Of a stretch of 64,000 nucleotides of DNA, positions 51,691 through 62,410 are shown piece by piece. Source of the DNA: Ditylenchus dipsaci. Taxonomy: Eukaryota > Nematoda > Chromadorea > Rhabditida > Anguinidae. Below the pieces are notes generated by a model, which was not told where the DNA came from, searched no databases, and saw only the letters and a list, made by a program, of their open reading frames with translations. The position numbers and the translations under genes are program-made. How positions within the stretch are numbered: the stretch's first letter is position 1; each line of letters begins with the position of its first letter. The DNA is taken from assembly GCA_004194705.1 (NCBI GenBank), contig SADC01000086.1, positions 62,001 through 126,000 of the forward strand, written 5' to 3'.

Positions 51691-52449
51691 GTGGAAGAAT
51701 AAATTCTTTTACTGTACTTTAGTTTTAAAAAACTCAAAAAAAAAATAGCAAAAAATGCAAGCAGACAAAAATTTCGAAAAATTTTTTGTCTCGCAACGAA
51801 AAGAGGTAATTCGTGTTTTTGACCAGTTTGACACGCCGTGGGTGAGGGTGTAGTTTCAATTGCTCCATGATTATATTCCATCGATTGTATTTTCTCTGAT
51901 AAAGACCGGGTCATATCGTTTTCAACTTACTTGCAGGGGGTCTTATATTAGAGAGGAGTCTTTTACAAGAAAAAATAAGTTAACAACGTGCAGTGAATTT
52001 GAGCTGTCTTCCATATTTTCTGGGAAAATCGAATACTGACAGAAATTTTTCCGTAAATATTTCCACAATAATATTTTCAGAAAAAATCATCAGTCCTAGG
52101 TCAAAGCCTTGCGTCGAGATCCACAACTCTCGATGTCAGATCGTCCATCTAAAACATTAGTTGCTCTTGTATCGGGAGCAGTGCGTCTCAATAACTTTTA
52201 CTTTTTTACGAAATCGATCGGCAATTCCGACGGCAAAGTCAAAATTCTTGCGATATTCGGAATTATAATGTGCTGGCTACAGTTTGATTAAAAACCAGAA
52301 AAATGGTCGCACCATTCTAGGTAACGAACTTGAAGAGGTGCTTTATATTAAAAGTACACTGTGAAATGATAAAAGCTAGTTAGATAAAGGATGCGACTTC
52401 TCATTTTTACTTCAACACGCACATGGAACATCATGTAAACATTGTTACA

Positions 52450-52920
52450 GCCTCAAAGGCGATTTTTTAAAGGCTAAAATTGATTTACGCCCTCAAAAAA
52501 CTGATTTACGCCATCAAAAATACTGGTTTACGCCCTCAAATCTATATATTGCCATTTTTTGTCAAATTTTTGTTGCGACTTTTTCCATATTTTTACACCA
52601 GCATGTAGCCCTGAATCTTGGCTTTCTAACAAGCTATTGACTGATTTTCTGAGATTTCAAAAAGCTGGAGAAAAAAGTAATTTTATAGACCAAATTTTTA
52701 GAAAAATTTGCTCCATACAAAGACTTTTTTCTCCAGCTTTTGAAATCTCAGAAAATCAGTCAATAGCTTGTTAGAAAGCCAAGATTCAGGGCTACATGCT
52801 GGTGTAAAAATATTGAAAAAGTGGCAACAAAAATTTGACAAAAATGGCAAATATAGATTTGAGGGCGTAAACCAGTATTTAAGGGCGTAAATCAGTTTTT
52901 GAGGGCGTAAACCTTTATAG
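52450..52920. repeat. Foldback with TTTACGCCCTCAAA subrepeats
   Basis: Three direct copies of TTTACGCCxTCAAA at the left and the complement three times at the right. The inner arms carry CATGTAGCCCTGAATCTTGG and complement, a motif shared with other foldbacks in the window. Confidence 0.75.
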
Positions 52921-53604
52921 CCTTTTTTAAATTTCGTGATTTTTTAAAATGGACTGGCGGAATTCGGGATTTTAGCTTTTAGGCCGGCGGGATTCGGGAT
53001 CGGGATTTGGAAAATTTTCGGAATTCCCAAACCAGAATTCCCGTGGGACTCCTGTCTCGTGTGAAGCCTAACGAGGAGCACGGTGGTAGAAATGATTTAC
53101 AAATTTACCAAAAGGAGTATTCACGGAAAACCTAAATAATATCAATCGAGAAATATAACGATATAGTGAAACCTCTTAGCACAAAGAATTTAGTTGACAC
53201 TGCAGAGGAAGTGGCTGATCAAATGTTTGTGTCGATTTACGATGAAAAAGGCTCTCTACTCGACTAGTACAAATATTCTCCAAAGAGCTCAAAATGACGA
53301 TCCACCGGCTGAAGACCATGGGCAGGAATCTCAGTACTGCATTTAGTTGGGAGCATGGCAAACTCATCATCAAGGAACAGCTTTCCAAATATGGTGCAGC
53401 AGCTGGAAACTACTTTCTTAATTTGGCAATCTCACTATATGTTGCAGTCAAAGCTTTTTTTTCCAAAGTAGCAGCCAGAGCAGTGAGGACTACAAGCTTT
53501 TCTCCTACTTAGCCATGGCCGTGGACATCGCTGCAGTCGGACAAGCAGCTTTGGAAGAGGTTATCATAATTTATTATACAAGAGAGGGGACCCTGACCAG
53601 GATT

Positions 53605-53745
53605 GTTTAAGCGCCGGCTACCCGGAGGAGCGCCGCTACCCGGAGGAGCGCCGGCTAAGCGCCGGCGCTTAGCTGGCGCCGGCGCTTAATTTGAACCCGG
53701 CGCTTAAGCGCCGGCTTAGCGCCGACGCTTGAACAATCCTGACCC
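53605..53745. mobile_element. GC-rich palindromic MITE
   Basis: Starts GGATTGTTTAAGCGCCGGC (from about 53602) and ends GCGCCGACGCTTGAACAATC; the interior repeats GGAGGAGCGCCG and GCGCCGGCGCTTA. It lies in an intron of the unrecognised gene. Confidence 0.65.
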
Positions 53746-54869
53746 TGACTGTGACCTGGGGTTTTGGTTGAATAATTTTTATGCGCGCATTCTTGTAGAG
53801 CGTGCCCAAATCCCATGTGAATTTGGCTCTTCACTTCTGAAAGCTAACAAAAATTTTAGGAATGACCCATGGCCCAAGGCCAGCTATGAAAAACCATGAT
53901 ATTGGGTATCGAGGTGTTTTTAGAACTTTGAGTGACCCTTCTACACATTTTGTGGATCTTCAGAGCTGGGGAGCCAGATTTGTCAGGAACTTGGGGACGC
54001 TCTACAAGAATACGCAAAAAAATTTGCCATCGAAGTGTACCAGGTCACAGTCAGGGTCCCTCCCGTGTTAGCTACAATTAAGTCTCGGTTTAGTGTATAC
54101 TCTGGGACCGATCATGTTTTACATGGATGCAGTCAAACTGAGCGAAAAAATTTAAGTCTAAATATACACTAAATCCAGAACTATATTAATTAGGTGTGAA
54201 TTGAATTGAAACTTGACTTATGAATCTGGCCGAATTTTTTTGCTTTAAAATTTGAATTGTAAACGTTAAAAGTTCAAATTTCGGCCAGTGTTATTATTAG
54301 GAACTAGGCGTCATATTGTTCTAGAAGTAGAGTTGGTCAAATTCCTGGTATTAATCCGTTGAATTTAGATGCATATGCTGTCTGAATCGGCAATTGGCTT
54401 GGACAATGTGTCAATTTCTTGGGACACATCATATTGCCTCTTTCATTCTACTGGTGCCTGAAAACTGCGAGCTGGTCAAAGCAATCAAGGATGGAAATAA
54501 CCGTTGCCGTTCTACTAATTGGAATCAACTTAGCGGAGGACGTGGGCCAAATAGTCGCTTCAATGGATTTTCCTCCAATGGCCTTTTTTTCTATGGCGAA
54601 GATATCCTGTCCCAGATGTCCATTGGTGACCAGACATTTGATGATGTTGTCGAAATCTTCACCTGTCCGCATAACGTATTCACTATATTAAGTCCCCATG
54701 AGGAGTTATTTATCAAATCAAAAAATCGAAAAATTTTTAGGTCGATTTTGAGATTTTCGGGTGCTCAACCAAATGTGAAAAGTAGAAAAAAGTGAGCTTG
54801 TGCTGACCAATAAAACGCAAGAAACAGATTTGCAAAATGTTCGCTCTTTGCTGAGATATGAGTTCCGTA

Positions 54870-54919
54870 GGGTGGTTTACTAGAGGGCGGGAAGGTGAGT
54901 GATAGAGTGAATACGGTAA
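54870..54919. repeat. CCGTATT-type MITE end
   Basis: Reads AGAGTGAATACGGTA at 54903-54917, the terminus of the TA-flanked MITE family. The other end is not clear. Confidence 0.35.
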
Positions 54920-55324
54920 GTGGATCACAACTACTGCCATTACTGAGACAAACAGATGTTGACAGATAGCCAGCATTTTAGTGAAGTAAGTAATTTTGAA
55001 AATTTTATTTCATTTTATTTTACACAGTCGATGCATGATAGTATTCACACCTTTCGTTCTCCAAATAGATATGAGATTTTCTCCAAGCTTTCATAGTTTT
55101 TTGCTGGTTCCGATTGGTCAGTTCAGTCTTGAAAATTTTAAAGATCCTGATTTGTGTCAAACACAATAGTTTTTCCGTTTAGATTGGAAATGTTCGGTAA
55201 GAGAGTATATATAAAAAGTTGTATTTAGGTGTGCCTTAGTATATCAAATGTTGCGGGTGACTCGCAGGGGATCTGAACAAAAACTATTGTGTTTTTCGTA
55301 GTTTTAATATTTTTTGAATATCGC

Positions 55325-55605
55325 AAAGGGAGCACTTTACTTTCTTTACCCCCACCACTCAATTAACCTTAACCCCCACAAGTAAATCAGCTTGGGGGAC
55401 CAAGGCAGAAATTTTTCCATTTTTTAATACTGATAATTTTTTTGCATAAAAATATTAAAAAGTGCAAATATATTGTTTTTGAGATTTTTTTGAGGTTTAA
55501 AAAAGAAAAATTTCAAATGAAAGCTTTTTTTGCCTTGGTCCCCAGCTGATTTACTGGTGGGGATCAAAGTTAATTGAGTGGTGGGGGTATAGTTGAATTT
55601 AGCCC
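55325..55605. repeat. Foldback, CCCCCACCACTCAATTAAC ends
   Basis: CCCCCACCACTCAATTAACC pairs with GTTAATTGAGTGGTGGGGG; inner arms CAGCTTGGGGGACCAAGGCA against TGCCTTGGTCCCCAGCTG. Related inner arms occur at 50530-50570 and 43540-43560. Confidence 0.7.
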
Positions 55606-55720
55606 GGCAAAAGATGTGGCCATTTCGGATCATATTCTAAAAACTCTTCTGAAATGAAAAAAATTCCTCGAATGGCGACAAGACGACTAAAAAGAAAAAA
55701 TTAGCCAAAAAAATAGCATG

Positions 55721-55795
55721 TCACCACGTGGATCGAACCTCAACACCATTTTGGGCCAAAAACAGAAACGCTCACGCACTGCACCACGAGGCCAC
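55721..55795 (-). ncRNA. tRNA-like sequence (tRNA pseudogene or SINE)
   Basis: Minus strand starts GTGGCCTCGTGGTGCAGTG (box A-like TGGTGCAGTGCG) and carries GGTTCGATCC (box B) near its end. Acceptor-stem pairing is poor and no clean anticodon arm forms, so a functional tRNA is unlikely. Confidence 0.35.
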
Positions 55796-56689
55796 TTTTT
55801 TCAAACCTAAATGGCTTTTCCCACCTTTTAATCCAAAAGGTCTCTCGCAATTCGGCAGGCAGACTACCAAAAAATGATAATTAATAAATTCCTTGAGCTT
55901 ACTTCTAATACACTTGCTACCAGCCACGGAGAAAATTGGCAATGTGTTTACATTTAAAATTAGACATTTGTTGAGGCAATCTTTTCTTTCAGACCATTTG
56001 GAGAGAACAGGCTCTGTGTTCAATCACGAAGCAATTCGTGAGCATCATCCCTACGCTTCTCAAATTGCAACACTTGAAGAAGAGCTTCAGAAGAGCCACA
56101 TTGATCACTTCTTCTCAGCGGAACTCAGAATGACAGACAGACCCAAACCAGCAGAGGCTACAGTATTTGGCCAGTGATTCCTCTTCATGGAATACAGCAG
56201 CATAAGCTTTTGCCTGACGGTAAAGAAAGCAATGAGGTAGGCATTTCTATGAAAATCAATTGAAATTTTTATGAATTGGTAAATAAGGAAAATGCTTCGA
56301 AATTTTATTTTTTCGTTGTCTAGATGGCTGTTATGGGTGCTTGGTATGATCCCGAAAGAAAACACTACATTATGGCAAAGGGTCTGGCTGGCCACGAGGT
56401 TGAATACTTGGGGCCGCCCGACGCTGCGTATCCCTGTTTCTAGACTCCACAGAGGAAATTGTACGCTCAAAAGCCTGTGGGGAGGCCGACCTGCCACTAG
56501 AGAAAACAATGGCTGAAATAATTGGAGCGTCACGGATACCTCAACCCATATTCCGTGGCCTTGGCAAACTGATTAATGCCACTTTAAGCCAGAATCGTGT
56601 GTGCTTCCAAACAGACAAGGATCTCTACTTTGAACTGATCCGCCCAAATGAAAGTGCCTTGGTATTTTTTTTAAAGGGGCATGCCCCCG

Positions 56690-57451
56690 CGAATAAGAGG
56701 TGATGCCCGGGAATTCAAAAAATTTTCCTTATCATTGAATTTCTGTACGGATTTTCCATTCGCCAACCCTACTAATAACCATAGTGACCGCGCCGTCTCC
56801 GGGCCCGAACCGTCTTCTGTCCCGTTCGGCCAGGGCCGGCTTTGTCTAGACGGTTTACGGCCGGTAATGATGCTGGACGGCAATATACGGCCGGCCGTTG
56901 GTCGGCTGAATTTTTTTTATAGGACGAGAAGGTGGACGACCGCATCATTGAACAAATTTAGGACGGACGGCGGACGGCCGGCTGGAAAAATAAAAGTGAG
57001 GACGGCCGGCGGACGCCGGCGCTAATGATAGGTTAGGAAGAGACGGCGAACTGATGAGTAAATTCATTGTGTATTGTATTATTCATGACAAAAATTTTAG
57101 GCCTAATGTTATTATTCTTTAAAAAACTAGTTAGCTACATAAATGAGGTATATTGTTGGTTTGAGGTATAATTTGAAGTATGATCGCCGTTCTATCATAT
57201 GCAGCCGTCTTCTACCCATTTTAGACGGCCGTCAGACGGCCGTTGATCCAAAAAAACTGGACGGCCGGCCGAAGGCCGGCCGAAATTTTTATTTATAGGA
57301 CGGTACGTGGACGGCCGGCAAAAAAAATAAAATCAGGACAGGACGGCAGACAAACAGCAAAGTATGAAAAAAGGACGGCCGGCCGAAACACACGGACGGC
57401 GGACGGGACGCCGTCCACTTTTGAAAAAATGTGGTCACTATTCTAATAACT
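56690..57451. repeat. GACGGCCGGC-rich element
   Basis: Many direct and inverted copies of GGACGGCCGGC between 56800 and 57420. Flanks ACTAATAACCATAGTGACC (56770) and, inverted, GGTCACTATTCTAATAACT (57431-57449) look like its ends. Not coding. Confidence 0.6.
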
Positions 57452-57621
57452 ATCAATCCGAAATTTGCGGAGGCGTTGACTCCTAAATTTAAAACCTTAA
57501 ATAAGAGGTAATCTCATCTTTAAAGGGGCAGCTCGCCGTCGATGGGAATATTTTGAAAGGCAGGTATCAGTGAAATTCAAAAAGAATTATTTTGAAATAA
57601 AAATTTGTTGAGGATTACCAC

Positions 57622-57809
57622 CAGGGTGGCCAGATGTCCTGCTTTAGCAGGAATTCCTGCTTTTTGTTTTGAAATCTGCTTTTTGACAGTGAAAAAGCAG
57701 GAATTTTATGGGAATTTTATGTTCATTCCTGCTTTTGCAGATTTTTGTTTCAAAATCCTGCTGTTTCGACATCAAAATCCTGCTTTGAAGATTTGCATCT
57801 GGACACCTG
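57622..57809. mobile_element. hAT MITE, CAGGGTGGCCAGATGTCC end
   Basis: Starts CAGGGTGGCCAGATGTCC and ends GCATCTGGACACCTG, a classical hAT terminus. Flanking 8-mers ATTACCAC and ATTACACC agree at six positions. Inside are repeated CCTGCTTT words. 188 bp. Confidence 0.75.
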
Positions 57810-57886
57810 ATTACACCCATGTGCGCAAAAGACATTTGCACAAAATTTTTCAAATTTGTATTTTTGTCGTGTGAAGAACTTCCATC

Positions 57887-58738
57887 GGCTGTACGAGCTT
57901 TCGTAAGAAGAACAAATCGTAAGAGCGAATTTTCGTAAAAGCGAATTTTCGTAAGAAGCTTTTTCGTAAGAGCGATTTTCGTAAGAAACTTTTCTCGTAA
58001 GAGCGAATTTCGTAAGAAACTTTTTCGTAACGCGGTTTTCAGTAACATTAGTGATATTTTAAGTTGCTTTTTTTGCTTTTGATCTCCTTTGAATTTTCTT
58101 ATAGCTTTCTGTGATGTTTTGACAAAAATAGTCAAGAAAAAATGAAACAGTCAGAGGGTGGAATCGAACCACTGGTGAAAAAATTGACCCCATCAACTTA
58201 CCTTACTGCACCATACATGCCACTAATGGGAATAGCTATGTGTAGTATATAATATATGAATTCTAGCTCGGAGTTTTTCACCATGCTTTTGGGTATTTCT
58301 GCTGGTCTCCTAATGGATGAAAAATCCGGGGGTCAGCTAATTATTGAAATTTTCAGTCATAACTGATATGCTCACCGACTTTTGTGCTCATACAGTTAAG
58401 TCATATAATTAACTGTTCGAAGTGTCAAGCAGTGACAGAAAGGCCAAAACAAATGAATCAGATGAAATCCTCAATTAGAAAAGTTGATTAAAACTGAAAA
58501 AAAATTCGATTATTTAGTCTTACGAAAAAGTTTCTTACGAAAATTCGCTGTTACGAAAAAGTTTCTTAGGAAAATCGCTGTTACGAAAAAGTTTCTTACG
58601 AAAATTCGCTCTTACGAAAAATTCTTACGAATTTTCGCTGTTACGAAAATGTTTCTTACGAAAAGTGTTCTTACGAAATTTCGCTCTTACGAAAATTCGC
58701 TCTTACGAAATTGTCTTCTTACGAAAGCTCGTACAGCC
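57887..58738. mobile_element. Foldback with TTCGTAAGA subrepeats
   Basis: Ends GGCTGTACGAGCTTTCGTAA and exact complement, each followed by about eight copies of TTCGTAAGAGCGAATTT-like units in opposite orientation. TTCCATC flanks both ends (57880-57886, 58739-58745). The loop carries a tRNA-like segment. Confidence 0.75.
58152..58223 (-). ncRNA. tRNA-like sequence inside foldback
   Basis: Minus strand: TGGTGCAGTAAGG (box A-like) and GTGGTTCGATTCCAC (box B with a four-pair T stem). Spacing is roughly tRNA-sized; anticodon arm unclear. Probably a tRNA-derived relic. Confidence 0.35.
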
Positions 58739-58745
58739 TTCCATC

Positions 58746-58995
58746 TCTTCAAATTTTTTGTCATGATCTCAGTTTAAGCCTCGTGTCAAATGACTGAGAG
58801 GAAAATCCAGTTTCTTAACGCGGGAAGGGCTGTAAACTTATTTGTTCATAAATTTTTTTCTTTTGGTCAGATTTTGTAGCTAGATTTTAGGGCTACCCAT
58901 AAAAAAATTTCCAGCCACCAATCTCTGAAAAAAATTTGAATAAAAATGCGTTTCCTCTCACTCTGCCTTTAACTCTGCCTTTCAGTCATTAGAGG
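58746..58995. other. Spacer
   Basis: No feature supported beyond a repeated TCTGCCTTT word just before the next element. Confidence 0.3.
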
Positions 58996-59284
58996 CAGTG
59001 ATGCAATAAGTGCAAAAAGTGCACGTGCAATTTCAAAAGTGCACGTGCACTTTTACATTGCACATGCACTTTTTGAAACTTGCATGTGCAATTTCAAAGT
59101 GCATGTGCAATTTGAAAATGCACATGCATTTTTGAAAATGCACGTGCATTTTTGAAACTGCACGTGCATTTTTGAAAAACTGCACGTGCACTTTTGAAGA
59201 TGAATGTGATTCCTAGTGATTTTTTGTGCAATTGATGACTCATTGTGAATCTTTGTATTTTGAAGATGTTAAAAGTCCCTTTGC

Positions 59285-60055
59285 GTCTTCAGTGACTTGA
59301 ACAGTTAGTTTTCACACAGCTTGACGAACCAATACACACATAGCGTCAGGTCACATTTTTGTTGGTTGGCTACTGTTGACCTTGTCGAGCTGTGTGTGAT
59401 CGGAGTTACTCTCTATGTGCCTTCGTGCCCAACCCCAAGACAGTATGGCTAGGCCGTGTAACATAACTGTCCGGGGCACGTAACTTTCTATAAAAGAGGC
59501 TGCCTAGCGAGAGTTGTTGTTATTATATTCACTTTACTCATTTTCAGGTCTTCTGTGCAAGGTACTCCCATGAAAGATGAAAATGAATCGCGAGAATGAC
59601 AAGTTCAAGTTAAGTTTTTCCGATAAATATCGGTCTTCTTGATAAGCTTCTAAACAGTTACTCTTAGTCTTTGATGTGGATGAGTCCATGGGTCTAACAG
59701 GAATAAGATAACTATTTTCAGGTCTTGTCGAGAGTCCCGCTTAGAGCCTTAACCTTGAACTTTTCATTCTCCGCGATTCATTTCATCTTTCATGTGAGTA
59801 CCTTGCACAGAAGACCTGAAAAATGAGTAAAGTGAATATAATAACAGACCCTCGCTAGGCACCTTTTATAGAAGATGACGTGCCGACAGTTATGTTACAC
59901 GGGCCTAGCCATACTGTTTGGGTTGGGGCACGAAGGCACATGAGAGTAACATCTCGATCACACACAGCTCGACAAGGTCCACAGTAGCCAAACCAACAAA
60001 AAATGTGACCTGACGCTATGTGTAATTGGTTCGTCAAGCTGTGTGCATTCGCGAC
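59285..60055. repeat. Inverted LTR-like arms, about 350 bp each
   Basis: 59290-59660 and 59690-60050 are inverted copies (AGCTTGACGAACCAATACAC against GTAATTGGTTCGTCAAGCT; TTCAGGTCTTCTGTGCAAGG against CCTTGCACAGAAGACCTG). The left arm has CTATAAAAGAGGCTGCC at 59490; the right arm has a diverged CTTTTATAG. The arms resemble LTRs in head-to-head order, but no gag, pol or primer site is visible, so this remains a guess. Confidence 0.6.
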
Positions 60056-60486
60056 GCAGATGGATGAAATCTTAAACATACCTGATCAGCGAACTGAAAT
60101 CAGAAATGAAGCCTCTTCAAGTAACAGTTCCAAGTTAAGATAGGTGAAAAAAATTTAAAACCAACCAATGATATAATTTGCTGTTTTCGGTTGAAAACTG
60201 GAAATGAAGTGCTTCGAGAAAATTGCGGACGGCAGGATACACAAAGATGTTGATCCGGACCGCAGGCAAAGCCAACCCTTTTGAACAACGTATCAACTAG
60301 CTCGGTCCTGAAATTATTTAACTATAAGAGAAACACACAAAGGACATCTACTTTGATTTGTCCCTATCGTGTTGACGTACGCTGGTTGAGGCTTGTCCGG
60401 ATGCTTTCTAAACCAATGGCTTACTAGGTTACGAGGCTTCCTAGCCTCTTGTCAATCTTGCCATTTCCAAACGAGGAACTAGAACG

Positions 60487-60822
60487 TAGAGATGGCAAAT
60501 GGCATATTTCGGGACGGGACGGGACAAAATTTACTTTAAAAAATTTCGGGACGGGGACACCGGGACGGAACAAGGCCTAAAAACCCTTCGGGACGGAAGG
60601 GACGTCCCGACCCTTAATAAGGGAAATAAAGGAAAAAATGAAGGAAAAACGGAAAATCATTCCGGGACGGGACCACGGACGGAACACTAGAATTTTTTTC
60701 CGGGACGGGACCGGGACGGGACACACTAGAATTTTTTTCGGGACACCGGGACGGGAACAAGCCAAATCCTTCGGACGGGACGGGATTCCCCGTCCCCGTC
60801 CCGAGGCATCTCTACTCTAGAC
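60487..60822. mobile_element. hAT MITE, GTAGAGATGGCAAATG end
   Basis: Starts GTAGAGATGGCAAATG and ends GGCATCTCTAC. Between them are repeated TTCGGGACGGGAC words and complement. Flanks read ACTAGAAC on the left and TCTAGACG on the right, a probable decayed 8-bp duplication. It lies inside the hAT element 58996-61153. Confidence 0.7.
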
Positions 60823-61153
60823 GTTGACTTTGAGACTCTTCTTTGGACAATCTTGACATGAAAATAACTGTTCAAGTCAGTGAAAAGCAAGGGACTTCCA
60901 ACATCTTCAAAATACAGAAGATTCACAATGAGTCATAAAATTGCAGCAAAAATCACTAGAAATGCCATTCATCTTCAAAAGTGCACGTGCAGTTCAAAAA
61001 TGCACGTGCATTTTCAAAAATGCACGTGCATTTTCAAAATGCAGCATGCACTTTTGAAATTGCACATGCAGTTTCAAAAGTGCATGTGCAATGTAAAGTG
61101 CACGTGCACTTTTGAAATTGCACGTGCACTTTTTTGCACTTATTGCATCACTG

Positions 61154-61820
61154 CGATTAGAGTGAATGGCAGAGTGGAAAGGCAGAGTGAGAGACATGGA
61201 ATAAAAACATGGAATTTCCTCTCAGTCATGGACACGAGGCTTAAGAGTAATTTTTTTACTTTCGGGCTCGAAAACCTCTTTTTGAGACTGATTCGACACG
61301 CTGAAAATGGTTTAATAGTGGTAAATGCTCTTTTATACGGTATTTTTTTGAGTATTGGGAAATAATTGTTTTTACCGAGATTCGATTTAACAAAAACTCA
61401 GAAAATACCACAAAAGACCTTATTTTACTGTTATTAAACCATTTTCGCATGTCTGAATTAGTCCGAAAAATAGGTTTTGGAACCCGAAATAGTGAAAAAA
61501 ATTTGATCCAAGTGGACGACATTTGATTCCGTTGGTTTAGACTAAAAAATTTGAATTCCACAAAATTTTTACTGAAAGTGAGAGTGCGAGTGAAATGAGA
61601 GTGGAAGGTGAATGCGCTAACTGGATACGGGGCTTAAAGCAGTGCCGATAGTTTTTGGCCCTAGAAGTGAGTGAGCTTAATATAAAAAAATAAGGTTTGC
61701 AACTTTAGACCATAGGCGATGCGTATATGAAGTTACCCCTCCCTTTACGTAAATATCAGAAATGCGTCTTGTATATTAAAAAGCAAAAACAAATCTGTTA
61801 AAGGTTTTGAAATTTTTTAA
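61154..61820. other. Repeat remnants
   Basis: 61195-61560 is an imperfect foldback (TTTCGGGCTCGAAAACCTC / GGTTTTGGAACCCGAAAT; AAATGGTTTAATAGTGGTAA / TTACTGTTATTAAACCATTT). 61680-61745 is an end of the tRNA-like repeat family (GGCGATGCGTATATGAAGTT). Confidence 0.5.
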
Positions 61821-62212
61821 TGGCTTGTTCACGTTGTTCGAGTTAGAGTTATAGTTCGAGTTCGGGTTTTTGGTTACGTGAATACCTCTGATCCGAACTC
61901 TAACTCGAGGGGTTTCACGTACTCGAGTTGGGTTAGAGTTCGAAGTTGGATTCGAAGGTGTTCATACACTAACTTGAATTTTTTTTAGTAAACCCCCCCC
62001 CCCCCCAAAAACTAACTTTTAGTGGCTTTAGACGGCTTTGGGTGAGATGTGAGCTATCTAAGCTATATACATGAACATGAACATTTTCAAGCTCGACTCG
62101 AACTCTAACTCGATGTACATGAACACCCTCGAGTTAGTTACCCTCGACCCTCGAGTTCGGTTTTTGGTTACATGAACACCTCTTACCCGAACTCTAACAA
62201 CGTGAACAAGCC
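61821..62212. mobile_element. Inverted-repeat element, GGCTTGTTCACGTTGTTCG ends
   Basis: Starts GGCTTGTTCACGTTGTTCGA and ends AACAACGTGAACAAGCC, with CGAGTTAGAGTT words throughout and their complement. Short A/T-rich flanks; target duplication not decidable. Confidence 0.7.
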
Positions 62213-62224
62213 ATAAGATTAACA

Positions 62225-62410
62225 ATGAGCATCAATTGCACAGTGAATCATCAAAAATGCATGTTCACTTCAAAAATGCACATGCAAACTCTGAAATACA
62301 CATGCACTTTTGAAACTGCATATGCAATTTTAAAAATGCACAATGCATTTTCAAAAGTGCATGTGCACTTTGAAAGTGCACATGCACTTAATGCGCTTAC
62401 GACATCACTG
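62225..62410. repeat. Third TGCACATGCA array
   Basis: TGCACATGCA and TGCATGTGCA words with an ACATCACTG end at about 62402-62410. It is a shorter relative of the element at 58996-61153. Confidence 0.6.

Larger units (their letters stand above)
50310..53062. mobile_element. Composite element, inverted ends with nested foldbacks
   Basis: 50310-50395 (CAGGTGGGGTCCCGG, GATTCGGGTCGGGATT) recurs inverted at 52970-53062 (GATTCGGGATCGGGATTT, CCCGTGGGACTCCTG). CAGGTGGGGTC-like ends suggest hAT. Inside are the foldback 50665-51690 and the foldback 52450-52920. No transposase recognised. Confidence 0.5.
53190..56661 (+). pseudogene. Unrecognised multi-exon gene, several frame breaks
   Basis: Plus-strand exon-like segments: 53195-53559 (VDTAEEVADQMFVSIYDEKG, frame change, then FSKELKMTIHRLKTMG and LSKYGAAAGNYFLNLA, frame change after a T8 run, then LAMAVDIAAVGQAALEE with donor GAG|GTTATC); 54455-54672 (ELVKAIKDGNNRCRSTNW, GLFFYGEDILSQMSIGD, VVEIFTC, donor AAC|GTATTC); 55993-56237 (HLERTGSVFNHEAIRE, LEEELQKSHIDHFF, frame change, WPVIPLHGIQQHKLLPDG, donor GAG|GTAGGC); and 56324-56661 ([20 protein letters not shown], frame change, then [37 protein letters not shown], donor TTG|GTATTT). 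Consistent residue style suggests one protein. I do not recognise the family. Frame breaks lie partly at homopolymers, so errors and decay cannot be separated. Confidence 0.4.
58996..61153. mobile_element. Non-autonomous hAT element, TGCACGTGCA arms
   Basis: Starts CAGTGATGCAATAAGTGC and ends GCACTTATTGCATCACTG. The subterminal 150-200 bases on each side are arrays of TGCACGTGCA-type words. ATTAGAG flanks both sides, two bases away from the right end. The first eight bases match the hAT transposon at 35034 (CAGTGATG), which could have supplied transposase. Nested within are the inverted arms 59285-60055 and a second MITE at 60487-60822. Confidence 0.75.

Noticed and set aside
54455..54672. 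Possible aspartic-protease segment (YGEDILSQMSIGDQTFDD)
   Set aside because: The resemblance to a pepsin-like GxDxxxxG region is weak and no DTG motif is present; left as unrecognised.
57887..58738. CRISPR-like regularity of TTCGTAAGAG units
   Set aside because: Units are degenerate, lack unique spacers and form inverted transposon arms in a eukaryotic genome.
60880..61365. 161-residue Cys/His-looking frame
   Set aside because: The apparent regular Cys/His/Lys pattern is the translation of TGCACGTGCA arrays inside a hAT element, not a zinc-finger protein.
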